Positions 17,546 through 25,403 of a stretch of DNA of 64,000 nucleotides are shown in pieces. Each line of letters begins with the position of its first letter. Position 1 is the stretch's first letter. The notes beneath the pieces are model-generated. The model had not been told where the DNA came from. It did not search any database and saw only the letters and a list, made by a program, of their open reading frames with translations. The stretch lies in NCBI RefSeq assembly GCF_008122265.1, contig NZ_CP043042.1, positions 3,472,001 to 3,536,000 on the forward strand, in the 5' to 3' direction. A program made the translations under genes and the position numbers. This DNA comes from Marinobacter fonticola (GTDB lineage: Bacteria; Pseudomonadota; Gammaproteobacteria; Pseudomonadales; Oleiphilaceae).

Positions 17546-19507
17546 TCAGCCCACAACACCTGCCTGACGTTGCGTTGAAGGTAGTTTTTCTGCCGCGCTT
17601 TGCGCTTTGGATCGCGACAACAGACGCTCCCGGAGGAGCGCTTCAAACTGATCGGCAGGTAACGCCTTGCTGAATAAGAATCCCTGCCATAGATCGCAGC
17701 CGTTCTCCCGCAAGAATTCAAGCTGCGCTTCAGTTTCGACGCCCTCGGCGATCACTTTCAGGTTGAGATTATGAGCCAGCACGATAATCGAGCTAACGAT
17801 GGCGGCATCGTCCGGATCATCGATCACGCCCTGGCTGAAGGCACAGTCCACTTTGATGGTGTCGATCGGTAAACGCCGCAGCTGGCTTAACGAGGAGTAA
17901 CCAGTGCCAAAGTCGTCGATGGAAATAATCACGCCGGCCTGTTTCAGTGACGTTAGCATGGCCCGGGCGCTTTCGACGTGGTGCAGAAAAACACCCTCCG
18001 TAAGCTCCAGTTCGAGCCACCGTGGTTCCAGCCCGGTTTCTTCCAGGATCTGCATGATGTCATCGGCGAGGTCGCTTTGTTCGAACTGGCGCATGGAGAG
18101 ATTGACGGCAACGGGTATAGGCGCATAACCCGCCTCTTGCCAGGCCTTATTTTGGCTACAGGCTTCGCGGAGTACCCAATGACCGATATCTACAATCAAT
18201 CCCGTCTCTTCTGCCAGCGGAATGAACTGCTCCAGCGGCATAAAGTGATTGCCCTCGTGCGGCCAGCGCAACAGGGCTTCCATGGACACGATCTTACCGG
18301 TGGAGCAATCAATCTGCGGCTGGTAATGCAGGCTGAGCTGTTCGTGCTTGACCGCTTTGCGCAAACTGTTTTCGAGGTCCAAGCGCGCCTTGGCCTGGGC
18401 GTTCATATCCGCAGAGTAGAATTGGTGATTGTTTCGCCCGAGCTTTTTGACCTCGTACATGGCCGTATCGGCATTCCGCAACAACAGGTCCACGGTGTGG
18501 CCGTCATCCGGATAGACTGCGATACCGATGCTGCTGCCGATATAGAATTCACGGCCGCCAACGAGAAAAGGCTGGGCGATACTTGTGAGGATATTGCGAG
18601 CCACCTCGGCCGCAACTTCCGGGTGGGCAATGTTCATCAGGGCCAGGGTAAACTCATCCCCGCCCAGACGCGCCACGGTGTCGCTCTTGCGCACACAGCC
18701 GAGCAGGCGCTCCGACACTTCGCGCAACAACTGGTCGCCTTCGGCGTGGCCCACCGTGTCGTTCACATTCTTAAAGTGATCGAGATCCAGAAACATCACC
18801 GCCAGCGTCTGCTGCTCGCGTTCGGCTCTCTCAATCGCCTGGGTTACGCGATCTTCAAAACAGGTTCGGTTAGGCAGCCCGGTGATAGCGTCATAGTTCG
18901 CCAGCCGCTGTTCGTGTTCGTGGGCTTTTGCCAGCTTGCGGTAGGCTTTCTCGAGCTCTCGGGCTTCCCGGCGTTCGACCTCTGCCACAGCGGCCGCTGC
19001 GGCTAGCTCCTTCTCGCGTTCCGCATGCAGTTTCACTTCATCCAGCAATGCGGTCAGCTCGTCGTTCCGTTGTTGCACTTCCTCGAGAAGTTCGGCTTTC
19101 GATAGCCTCACCAGACGCTCGCGCTGGTCGACAATAAATCGTTCGGATGGGTCAAAATCGCGGCTGGGTATACGCTTGACAACCGCAAACCCCTCAAGAC
19201 CATTTTTCAGCTCAAGCGGATAGGCACGATCGAAGAGTTTGCCGGCGTCGTTAGAAGTTAACGGGTTACGCTGGCCCGAAAACACCATCTGCAGATTGAA
19301 TGCCTGCTGGCTCTTGCCGATGCCGATGGTGATCGATGCCTCGTCACCCTGATGGTAGAGCGTGCGGCACAGGTTTGAGGTCATGGCCGCAAGCCGCGTC
19401 GCGGCAAAGACATCAAACTCCAGATCCTCCGCCAGAAACCGCACGCGATTTCGCGCTCCGGTAATGGCAGCCGTGCTATTTATCGGTAGCGTCGCCAGTT
19501 CAATCAT
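17546..19507 (-). CDS. GGDEF/EAL enzyme with N-terminal degenerate RsbT-like ATPase domain
   Basis: A 653-residue cytoplasmic protein. Residues about 1-115 resemble an RsbT/RsbW-type HATPase fold (INSTAAITGARNRVRFLAEDL, ATRLAAMTSNLCRT), but the N-box ELARN reads SNLCRT and no GxGxG box is left, so ATP binding is doubtful. A coiled coil (about 125-200) leads to an intact GGDEF domain (GGDEF 282-286, RKSD inhibitory site at 273-276) and an intact EAL domain (EAL 410-412, ELTEG, DDFGTGYSSL, KVD, AEGVE, DLWQGF). Both synthesis and hydrolysis of c-di-GMP are possible. It is the last gene of a stressosome-like operon, 2 bases after the phosphatase gene, so it is the likely output of that switch. 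Confidence 0.93.
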   Translation of the reverse strand: MIELATLPINSTAAITGARNRVRFLAEDLEFDVFAATRLAAMTSNLCRTLYHQGDEASITIGIGKSQQAFNLQMVFSGQRNPLTSNDAGKLFDRAYPLELKNGLEGFAVVKRIPSRDFDPSERFIVDQRERLVRLSKAELLEEVQQRNDELTALLDEVKLHAEREKELAAAAAVAEVERREARELEKAYRKLAKAHEHEQRLANYDAITGLPNRTCFEDRVTQAIERAEREQQTLAVMFLDLDHFKNVNDTVGHAEGDQLLREVSERLLGCVRKSDTVARLGGDEFTLALMNIAHPEVAAEVARNILTSIAQPFLVGGREFYIGSSIGIAVYPDDGHTVDLLLRNADTAMYEVKKLGRNNHQFYSADMNAQAKARLDLENSLRKAVKHEQLSLHYQPQIDCSTGKIVSMEALLRWPHEGNHFMPLEQFIPLAEETGLIVDIGHWVLREACSQNKAWQEAGYAPIPVAVNLSMRQFEQSDLADDIMQILEETGLEPRWLELELTEGVFLHHVESARAMLTSLKQAGVIISIDDFGTGYSSLSQLRRLPIDTIKVDCAFSQGVIDDPDDAAIVSSIIVLAHNLNLKVIAEGVETEAQLEFLRENGCDLWQGFLFSKALPADQFEALLRERLLSRSKAQSAAEKLPSTQRQAGVVG

Positions 19508-20101
19508 TTAATTAACCTTGACGACAATACAGCTGCCGTCATCATCCTCTTTGCCGTAATCACGGAGAAGGCGCTCAGCCATCTGCTGCGCAGAGCTTTC
19601 ATCGGGGCGCAGGGCCTCGCTTAAATCCAGATGCGCCGGTAGCCCATCGCTGTGTAAAACGAGCACCGTCCCGGGTGACAGAATCAGTGTTTCTTCACGG
19701 GGACGGCTCATAATGTAGCCCACGATACCATCACGCGGAACGAAGGTAATCGGATTGGGCGCATAGATCTTCACACTGATATTGCCAACGCCCACGTACT
19801 GAAGCATCCCGGTACTGGCATCGATGCGGCACAGTGCTACAACCGCGCCGAGTGAGCGACGAAGATGCTCGTGCAAGCCTTGCATCACATCGACCAGATT
19901 CAACTTTCGATAGGCCTGCGACAGGTACTTCTTAGCGCGGGACGCCACGTCATGGGCCGCTTGACCATGCCCGAGGCCATCGATCAGCGCGATGAACAGA
20001 TCCTCGTCCACCGCATTGATTAGACCGGCATCGCCACAGACGCCAGGCTCTTCGTTGGCATGGGACTGCGTCACTAGAGCGTGATCGAGGCGTAGTCTCA
20101 T
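19508..20101 (-). CDS. RsbX-like PP2C-type phosphatase
   Basis: A 197-residue soluble SpoIIE/PP2C-type serine/threonine phosphatase with FIALIDGLGHGQAAHDVASRA (metal-binding DGLGHG), YVGVGNISVKIY and VLVLHSDGLPAHL. Size and motifs match RsbX, which resets stressosomes by dephosphorylating RsbR and RsbS. I place the start at 20101 because ATGA overlaps the stop of the upstream kinase gene; an ATG nine bases earlier is possible. Fourth gene in a five-gene operon. Confidence 0.88.
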   Translation of the reverse strand: MRLRLDHALVTQSHANEEPGVCGDAGLINAVDEDLFIALIDGLGHGQAAHDVASRAKKYLSQAYRKLNLVDVMQGLHEHLRRSLGAVVALCRIDASTGMLQYVGVGNISVKIYAPNPITFVPRDGIVGYIMSRPREETLILSPGTVLVLHSDGLPAHLDLSEALRPDESSAQQMAERLLRDYGKEDDDGSCIVVKVN

Positions 20102-20502
20102 CGCAGCCACTTCCGAGCCACAATCCGTGCCCCCGACGTTCGCTGAGCATCGAAAGTAAGCTCATCCATCAATCGCTGGACACCGGGTAGCCCAAGGCCC
20201 AACGTGCCGATGGTGCTGTAACCTTCCTGCAGAGCTCTGTCGATATCGTCGATACCGGGACCATTATCTTCAGCGACAACCTCGATGCCCACGCGTCCAT
20301 CCTGCGTTACCGATCTCAGCGTTACCACACCGCCGCCGCCGTGTAGCGAGGCATTTCGGGCCAACTCGCTTACCGATGTAGCGACCATAAACTGGTCGGT
20401 CTTGCCAAATCCCATAGCTGCAGTCAGGTCGTGCGCCTCGTAAACCGCATAGGCGACATCGTTTTCCTGCACAATTTCCACACGCCGCTCGTCGCTATCC
20501 AT
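20098..20502 (-). CDS. RsbT-like serine/threonine protein kinase
   Basis: A 134-residue GHKL kinase, close to the usual 133 residues of RsbT. It has an intact N-box SELARNASLHGGGG, the G1 box EDNGPGIDDID and the RsbT-typical ALQEGYST...GLGLPGVQRLMDE. The start at 20502 overlaps the end of the RsbS-like gene by 8 bases; the frame is open to 20688, but that extension is the other-frame shadow of the repetitive RsbS tail. In stressosomes RsbT phosphorylates RsbR and RsbS and, once released, activates a downstream partner; here that partner may be the GGDEF/EAL protein. Confidence 0.9.
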   Translation of the reverse strand: MDSDERRVEIVQENDVAYAVYEAHDLTAAMGFGKTDQFMVATSVSELARNASLHGGGGVVTLRSVTQDGRVGIEVVAEDNGPGIDDIDRALQEGYSTIGTLGLGLPGVQRLMDELTFDAQRTSGARIVARKWLR

Positions 20503-21052
20503 GAACGCTGTTACCATCCGGGGCAAAGGAAGAATTAACCGCCGATTCGGCATCGCCTTCGAGCATCGACAGTGCCGCCTCTTCATCGATACTATCAACG
20601 CTGATACTATCAACGCTTCCATCAATACTGTCAGCGCCCCCCTCGATACTATTAGCGCCTTCAGGCTCAGGCATTTTGGGGCGGACAATCGGTTCCAACA
20701 ACGACAATGCCTGCTCCAGCGTGACCGCCGTGCACATCCCCAGCGGTGGAGACTCCAGATCCATTAGCGCGCTGGCGACCGCTGGCCGAATGCCGACCAC
20801 CACCGTACGCGCACCCAGCATGTCGGCCATTTGAACCGTCTTAGCGAGACTCTCGGCAATGTGCGCATCCATGAGCTCTACCATCGAGACGTCGAGGATC
20901 ACGCCCCTGATGCGCGTCTGATGAACTTTGTCGAGAATACCCTGCTGAATCTCACTGATGACATCGTCATAAAGTTCGAGCTGGATCGATACAATCAGAC
21001 AGCCGCCCATCACGTACATACCTGCCTGCGGAAACTTAGCACTATTGTCCAT
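20495..21052 (-). CDS. RsbS-like STAS protein with acidic repeat tail and missing phosphoserine
   Basis: A 185-residue protein. Residues about 8-115 are an RsbS-type STAS domain (GGCLIVSIQLELYDD, RGVILDVSMVELMDAHIAESL, GARTVVVGIRPAVASAL). At the place where RsbS has the phosphorylatable Ser (IDSF), this protein has Ala63 (MDAH). Residues about 119-185 are an extra acidic tail of degenerate repeats (NSIEG, DSIDG, DSIS, DSIDEE), coded by short tandem repeats around 20575-20660; usual RsbS is about 120 residues. The tail serines might take over phosphorylation, or the protein may be locked. Second gene of the operon. Confidence 0.85.
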   Translation of the reverse strand: MDNSAKFPQAGMYVMGGCLIVSIQLELYDDVISEIQQGILDKVHQTRIRGVILDVSMVELMDAHIAESLAKTVQMADMLGARTVVVGIRPAVASALMDLESPPLGMCTAVTLEQALSLLEPIVRPKMPEPEGANSIEGGADSIDGSVDSISVDSIDEEAALSMLEGDAESAVNSSFAPDGNSVHG

Positions 21053-21087
21053 AGCAATTCTCCTGACAGGAAACCGGTGTTAGGGGA

Positions 21088-21510
21088 TTACCGTACCGGC
21101 GCGTTGGCAGACTGACGAATATCCAGCCCGAGCTTTTGCAATGCAAAGTGCACCGCATCGCGCAGCGTCGCGCGGGTCACCACATCGGTCAATGGAATGC
21201 CTAGTTGCACCAGAGTTTGCGCAATATTGGGCGAAATGCCGGAAATAACACAGCTACAGCCCATCAACTGCGTTGCCTGGGTAATCTTGATCAGGTGATT
21301 CGCCACCGCGGTGTCCACGGTTTCGACACCTTCGATGTCAAGAATAACCACGCGGGCCTCAGTTTCCGATATACGTACCAGCATGGCATCCATAATGGAC
21401 TGGGCGCGCTGGGAGTCGACGACGCCGACAATGGGAAGCATCAGAACACGGTCCCAAAGCAGCGTTACCGGGGTGTAAATTTCCATCGCTTTGTTGGCCT
21501 TGGATGTCAT
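21088..21510 (-). CDS. RsbR-like STAS protein without sensor domain
   Basis: A 140-residue protein matching only the C-terminal STAS half of RsbR: LPIVGVVDSQRAQSIMDAML, VILDIEGVETVDTAVANHLIK, VISGISPNIAQTLVQLGI. Both threonines that RsbT phosphorylates in Bacillus RsbR have counterparts (T67 in VDT, T99 in AQT). The N-terminal globin or other sensor domain of normal RsbR is missing. GGAG five bases before the ATG at 21510 sets the start. First gene of the operon; it would form the stressosome core with the RsbS-like protein (family knowledge). Confidence 0.9.
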   Translation of the reverse strand: MTSKANKAMEIYTPVTLLWDRVLMLPIVGVVDSQRAQSIMDAMLVRISETEARVVILDIEGVETVDTAVANHLIKITQATQLMGCSCVISGISPNIAQTLVQLGIPLTDVVTRATLRDAVHFALQKLGLDIRQSANAPVR

Positions 21511-21559
21511 AGTTTCTCCGTACACATCTATTCAACGGTATCGTTGTTGATCTCGTTTT

Positions 21560-21602
21560 GCTCAATAGTGAGCATACTATTTTGGTCAATGGGTGAGCAT
21601 AT
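21560..21602. promoter_or_regulatory. Candidate operator upstream of the stressosome operon
   Basis: GCTCA-ATAG-TGAGC forms a small palindrome at 21560-21573, and GTGAGCATA occurs at 21568-21576 and again near 21593. They lie 50-90 bases upstream of the first gene of the operon. Site function is speculative. Confidence 0.25.
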
Positions 21603-21748
21603 TAAGGGACGGAGGGAGAAAAGAGAACTTGCAGTTTTGGGCCTACCACAGATCAACCAACGCCCGTTAAAACATAAGAATTGATTCTCCTTTATTTGAG
21701 GCCGTGCGACGCCCTATGGCTCAAAAGTTTTGCTGCTCTCTCACAGAT

Positions 21749-23029
21749 CTAAGGGGCTACCGGTGCTTCGTTTCGCGATCCATGTGCGGACGACGGCTTT
21801 TTATCAGACGGCGCATGTTTATCTTCGGTGCGTGAAACAATCGCCGTACCCACCAGATCTCCAGTGACATTCAGCCCCGTCGCACCCATACCCACGAGGG
21901 CATCGATGGACACGAGCAATGCAACGGTTTCAATCGGCAGTCCCACCTGCGCAAAGACAGTGGCGATCATGACAATTCCGGCGCCGGGTACGCCAGCCGT
22001 GCCGATCGACGTCAACGTGCCGATCAAAACGATCTCGACCATGGTGATCAGATCCAACGGTACGCCCACGACGTTAGCGGCAAAAACAGCCGAAATCGCG
22101 ATGCGGATCGCAGCCCCGTCCATGTTGATCGTCGCCCCGAGCGGCAAGCTGAAACCATAGACACTCTTCGGGAACCCCAAACGCTGGGCAGCATCCAGGG
22201 TAAGCGGTAAAGTGCCCGAACTGCTCTGGGTTGCAAAAGCCGTCGCCATGGGCGTGCGCGCTTCGCGAAAGAAGCTTCTCAGCCGCACACCGAACAGACG
22301 CATCAGGCCGCAATAAACCATCAGATGCACCGCCAGCGCGATGTAAAGCACCAACACCATATCGCCCAACGCCAGGATCGTGTCGATACCCTGCTCACCC
22401 GCCGTCTTTGCAACGATGGCAAAAACACCGACCGGCACGTACTGAAGCACACCGGCCATGACCTTCAAGGTGACCGCGCTAAACGCTTCAATCACCCGGT
22501 AGAGATGCTGACCGAGCTCGGCATGCGCCTTGGATTCGCGCAGCTTGAGCAATGCGATGCCGAAGACAATCGCGGTAAAGATAATGCCCAGCAGGTTCGG
22601 CTCGGTGAAAGCGCCGAAAATATTCGTCGGCACAATGCTGAGCAACACGCTCACGAAGCCGGGATTGTCGGGCACCTCGACGTCGGCATTTTCATCCAGC
22701 GTCATGCCGCTTCCGGGCTCCAATAGCGTAGCGACAACCAACCCGACGACGATAGCCAGTGCGGAGGTGACTATATAGAAGCCCAGCAGCTTACGCCCGA
22801 CTCTTCCCATGCTGCCGATGTTCGCCTGATTGATACCCACCATCAGGGTGAACAGCACAATGGGAACAATGAGAAATTTCAGCAGACGCAACAGCAAATC
22901 GCCAAACGGCGCCAGCCAGTCGGCAACGGGTTGGCCGCCCAAGAGGCCCACGACGATACCAAGCACGAGGGCGATCCCGACTCTCAAAATCAACGACGTA
23001 TTCAAATAGGCGTTCAGCAGAGCTCTCAT
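21749..23029 (-). CDS. Dicarboxylate/amino acid:cation symporter (DAACS family)
   Basis: A 426-residue inner-membrane carrier of the GltP/DctA family. Family signatures are present: LKFLIVPIVLFTLMVGI, AFATQSSSGTLPLTLDAA (the serine-rich re-entrant loop), GATINMDGAAI and GTAGVPGAGIVMIATVFAQVGLP. It takes up C4-dicarboxylates or acidic amino acids with protons or sodium; the sequence does not decide which. I start at 23029 (MRALLN), where GAGGAC lies 7 bases upstream. It is single-gene; two direct repeats lie upstream. Confidence 0.93.
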   Translation of the reverse strand: MRALLNAYLNTSLILRVGIALVLGIVVGLLGGQPVADWLAPFGDLLLRLLKFLIVPIVLFTLMVGINQANIGSMGRVGRKLLGFYIVTSALAIVVGLVVATLLEPGSGMTLDENADVEVPDNPGFVSVLLSIVPTNIFGAFTEPNLLGIIFTAIVFGIALLKLRESKAHAELGQHLYRVIEAFSAVTLKVMAGVLQYVPVGVFAIVAKTAGEQGIDTILALGDMVLVLYIALAVHLMVYCGLMRLFGVRLRSFFREARTPMATAFATQSSSGTLPLTLDAAQRLGFPKSVYGFSLPLGATINMDGAAIRIAISAVFAANVVGVPLDLITMVEIVLIGTLTSIGTAGVPGAGIVMIATVFAQVGLPIETVALLVSIDALVGMGATGLNVTGDLVGTAIVSRTEDKHAPSDKKPSSAHGSRNEAPVAP

Positions 23030-23173
23030 TCGGTTGTCCTCGTGATAATCGAACATAGAGATGCCATTACGCGGATCCCTGAACTAAGGAGCCTTTGATT
23101 GTGTTAGATATTATTGGAAGGGTAAACCGACCGGGCCCATGTTGAGGTAACGATTTCTTCATGTAGGACCGCG

Positions 23174-23202
23174 CCCAAACGCGGTGTCGACCCAAACGCG
23201 GT
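23174..23202. repeat. Two 12-bp direct repeats
   Basis: CCCAAACGCGGT occurs at 23174-23185 and 23191-23202, 17 bases apart, about 145 bp upstream of the DAACS carrier. Together with a preceding ACCGCG they also form inverted pairs. It may be an operator; nothing else is seen in this 238-bp gap. Confidence 0.35.
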
Positions 23203-23267
23203 TTCGAACAGCTATCGCGTGACCACCCGCCAATGAGCCATTGGGCCGCTGAAGCGATGGCCGTAGC

Positions 23268-24089
23268 TCAACCCTTGAAGTACGCTATTTGATGCGTCGT
23301 GGCCAACAAGTCGCCGTCACTGCTCCAGAGCTCAGCGTCCTGATCGTAATAGTTACGGTAGTATCGGCCTCCCCGGGCCTCGGCGAGAATATCTCGATCA
23401 CCCTGGCGTCGCAGCATCTCGCTATCGGCATGAAAGTAGGTGGTCATTGAAACCGTACCTGCCGGCATGCGTTGCTGACGGCGGATAAAAACTCGCGGAA
23501 AGAAGCTGTCGCTGATCGCCATCAGTGAGAGAAAATCCAACGGACGCGGCGGATGATCCCTAACCCACATTCGCGTTAGTGCATTGTCCTGCTCGCCTGT
23601 CTGGCCGGAAGGGTCGAAACCGCCCTGCACCATTCGCATTTGATAGTTCTGCACCCACGCCATATACCCCCGGGTGTCCAACGGTTCTATATGACTGGGC
23701 GATGGGACCTCCGGCATTGCGGTATCGGCGCCGGTCCAGGAGTCGCGGCGTACCGCCAAAAACACCGTCGCGGTGGCCACGACGGCCTCGTCCTGACATA
23801 GCTCCAGGGTCCAGTGCTGAGTTGACCGGTTGGTGCGACTGACCTTGGGAACGACCGCGTACGCCGCCTCGGCCATGGGTGCGGCGAAGTTGACCGTCAT
23901 AGCCACGGGCTCGCCCTGCCGCTCGGGGTGAGTCAGCACCGCGTTCAAAAGCGTAGCGGCAATCACCCCGCCATAGGGACCGACCATATTGGCGTAAGCA
24001 TAGGGAAACTGACCTCGCAAAGAGGATCCGTCCAGATTCTCCAAGGCCGTAGCCTGGTCGAGCGGATGCATGCTGGAACTGCCCGTCAT
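23268..24089 (-). CDS. Acyl-CoA thioesterase-like double-hotdog protein
   Basis: A 273-residue cytoplasmic protein with two hotdog halves. N-terminal: GPYGGVIAATLLNAVLTHPERQ, VAMTVNFAAPM, NRSTQHWTLELCQDEAVVATATVFLAV. C-terminal: PLDFLSLMAISDSFFPRVFIR, AGTVSMTTYFHAD, YYRNYYDQDAELWSSDGDLLATTHQIAYFK. This is the TesB-like 4HBT_3 type, which hydrolyses acyl-CoA thioesters. The substrate is not evident. It is followed on the same strand, after 62 bases upstream, by the DUF2750 gene, and may be co-transcribed with it. Confidence 0.85.
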   Translation of the reverse strand: MTGSSSMHPLDQATALENLDGSSLRGQFPYAYANMVGPYGGVIAATLLNAVLTHPERQGEPVAMTVNFAAPMAEAAYAVVPKVSRTNRSTQHWTLELCQDEAVVATATVFLAVRRDSWTGADTAMPEVPSPSHIEPLDTRGYMAWVQNYQMRMVQGGFDPSGQTGEQDNALTRMWVRDHPPRPLDFLSLMAISDSFFPRVFIRRQQRMPAGTVSMTTYFHADSEMLRRQGDRDILAEARGGRYYRNYYDQDAELWSSDGDLLATTHQIAYFKG

Positions 24090-24151
24090 GGTGATGCTCT
24101 ACTCCGTGTGCTTGAATGTTTCTCGCTGCTGCCAGGCGCCTGCGCTCCCAG

Positions 24152-24535
24152 CTAGAAATTCGATAACTCTTCCTGCAAATCGCGCTTTAGTTCTTCCGGC
24201 TCGGTTATCCAAATCGTCTGGTCGAGGCCCGGGAAAACGCCGATATCCAGACCGTCTTTCGTCAGGCCCGGCACCCACTTCTTAAAGAAGTCCGGCAAAG
24301 CGATACTTTTCGGTGTCAGATCGCCCGTGTTTTTTGCGTACTCGGCCGCAAGGTCAGCACTGGGCCAAACCGGCAGATGCTCAAATTCGCCATCCTCCGA
24401 AGCGATTTTTAGGAAACGGCTTTCCGCATTGATCAGTATCCAGATCTCGCGCTCCTCGACCACCTGACTCAAAAAATAGTCGTACCGCTCCTCACCACTC
24501 AACTCGAGCACACGCTTCAATTCACCATCGTCCAT
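24152..24535 (-). CDS. DUF2750 protein
   Basis: A 127-residue soluble protein with the DUF2750 pattern: RYDYFLSQVVEEREIWILIN, LPVWPSADLAAEYAK, IALPDFFKKWVPGLTKDGLDIGVFP. The family has no known function; members look like small immunity- or SMI1-like folds, but that is speculation. Start ATG with AGGA six bases upstream. Lies just upstream of the thioesterase gene on the same strand. Confidence 0.82.
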   Translation of the reverse strand: MDDGELKRVLELSGEERYDYFLSQVVEEREIWILINAESRFLKIASEDGEFEHLPVWPSADLAAEYAKNTGDLTPKSIALPDFFKKWVPGLTKDGLDIGVFPGLDQTIWITEPEELKRDLQEELSNF

Positions 24536-24710
24536 AGTTCATCCTGCAATTCCATCCATTTAATAACATGCCAAGAATCGGACGATACCCCAATAACCCT
24601 CACGGCCACCATAGCGAATACCCAACCCGCCACACGCATCTATTTATGTATGGGTGCTCAATCCCTCCGGCCGCGTTATGATCACGGACTTTCAAGCCGA
24701 CGGAGCCCCC

Positions 24711-25385
24711 ATGGCACGCTTTACCGAAATTGGTTCAGCAACGATTCCCGGCAAGGGAACGCAGTTACGCCTGCTACAACGCAATGAGGAATTTTCGATC
24801 AAGATTGCCGGTACCACCGGCGAGCTGATGAATAGCCGGATTCACGGCTCCGAAGATGCGCTGGCGACGTTGGCCTGTGAACGTATTGCCGACCAGCCCG
24901 AACCTCACGTACTGATCGGCGGACTCGGTATGGGCTTCACGCTTGCCGCAGCGCTAACGTGCCTGAACGACTCGGCAACCGTGACTGTCGCTGAACTGGT
25001 CCCCGAAGTGGAGCGCTGGAACCGCGGACCGCTGGGCGCGGCTTCAGGCTATCCGCTGAACGACTCGCGCTCTCACGTTCATATCGGTGATGTAGCTGAG
25101 CTACTGAAGCTTGGCGACGGCACTTACGACGCAATCTTGCTCGACGTCGACAATGGTCCCGAAGGCCTTACGCGCAAAGAGAACAACTGGCTATATTCGC
25201 CCGCTGGCATCACGGCGGCACAACGAGCCCTCAAACCAGACGGCGTGCTGGCCTACTGGTCGGCGGGGCCGGAACCGGCTTTCACAGAGCGCCTGCGCCG
25301 CGCCGGATTTTCCGTGGAACCCGTCACCGTACGCGCCCTTCGGCCCGGCAAAGGCGCCCGCCATGTTATATGGCTGGCCTGGTAA
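24711..25385 (+). CDS. Spermidine-synthase-like protein
   Basis: A 224-residue Rossmann-fold protein related to spermidine synthase and small methyltransferases. The nucleotide-binding glycine loop is LIGGLGMGFTLAAAL; acidic AELVPEVERWNRG follows, and ILLDVDNGPEGLT occupies the position of the catalytic DxxD region. The start at 24711 (MARFTEIG) has GGAG five bases upstream; earlier in-frame starts add poor sequence. No speE or speD partner is near, so the amine substrate is unproven. Confidence 0.82.
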   Translation: MARFTEIGSATIPGKGTQLRLLQRNEEFSIKIAGTTGELMNSRIHGSEDALATLACERIADQPEPHVLIGGLGMGFTLAAALTCLNDSATVTVAELVPEVERWNRGPLGAASGYPLNDSRSHVHIGDVAELLKLGDGTYDAILLDVDNGPEGLTRKENNWLYSPAGITAAQRALKPDGVLAYWSAGPEPAFTERLRRAGFSVEPVTVRALRPGKGARHVIWLAW

Positions 25386-25403
25386 CCGCAGGCGCCTTGC
25401 AAC

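Noticed and set aside
17978..19006. 342-codon plus-strand open frame
   Set aside because: Antisense to the GGDEF/EAL gene with its intact motifs; no ribosome site.
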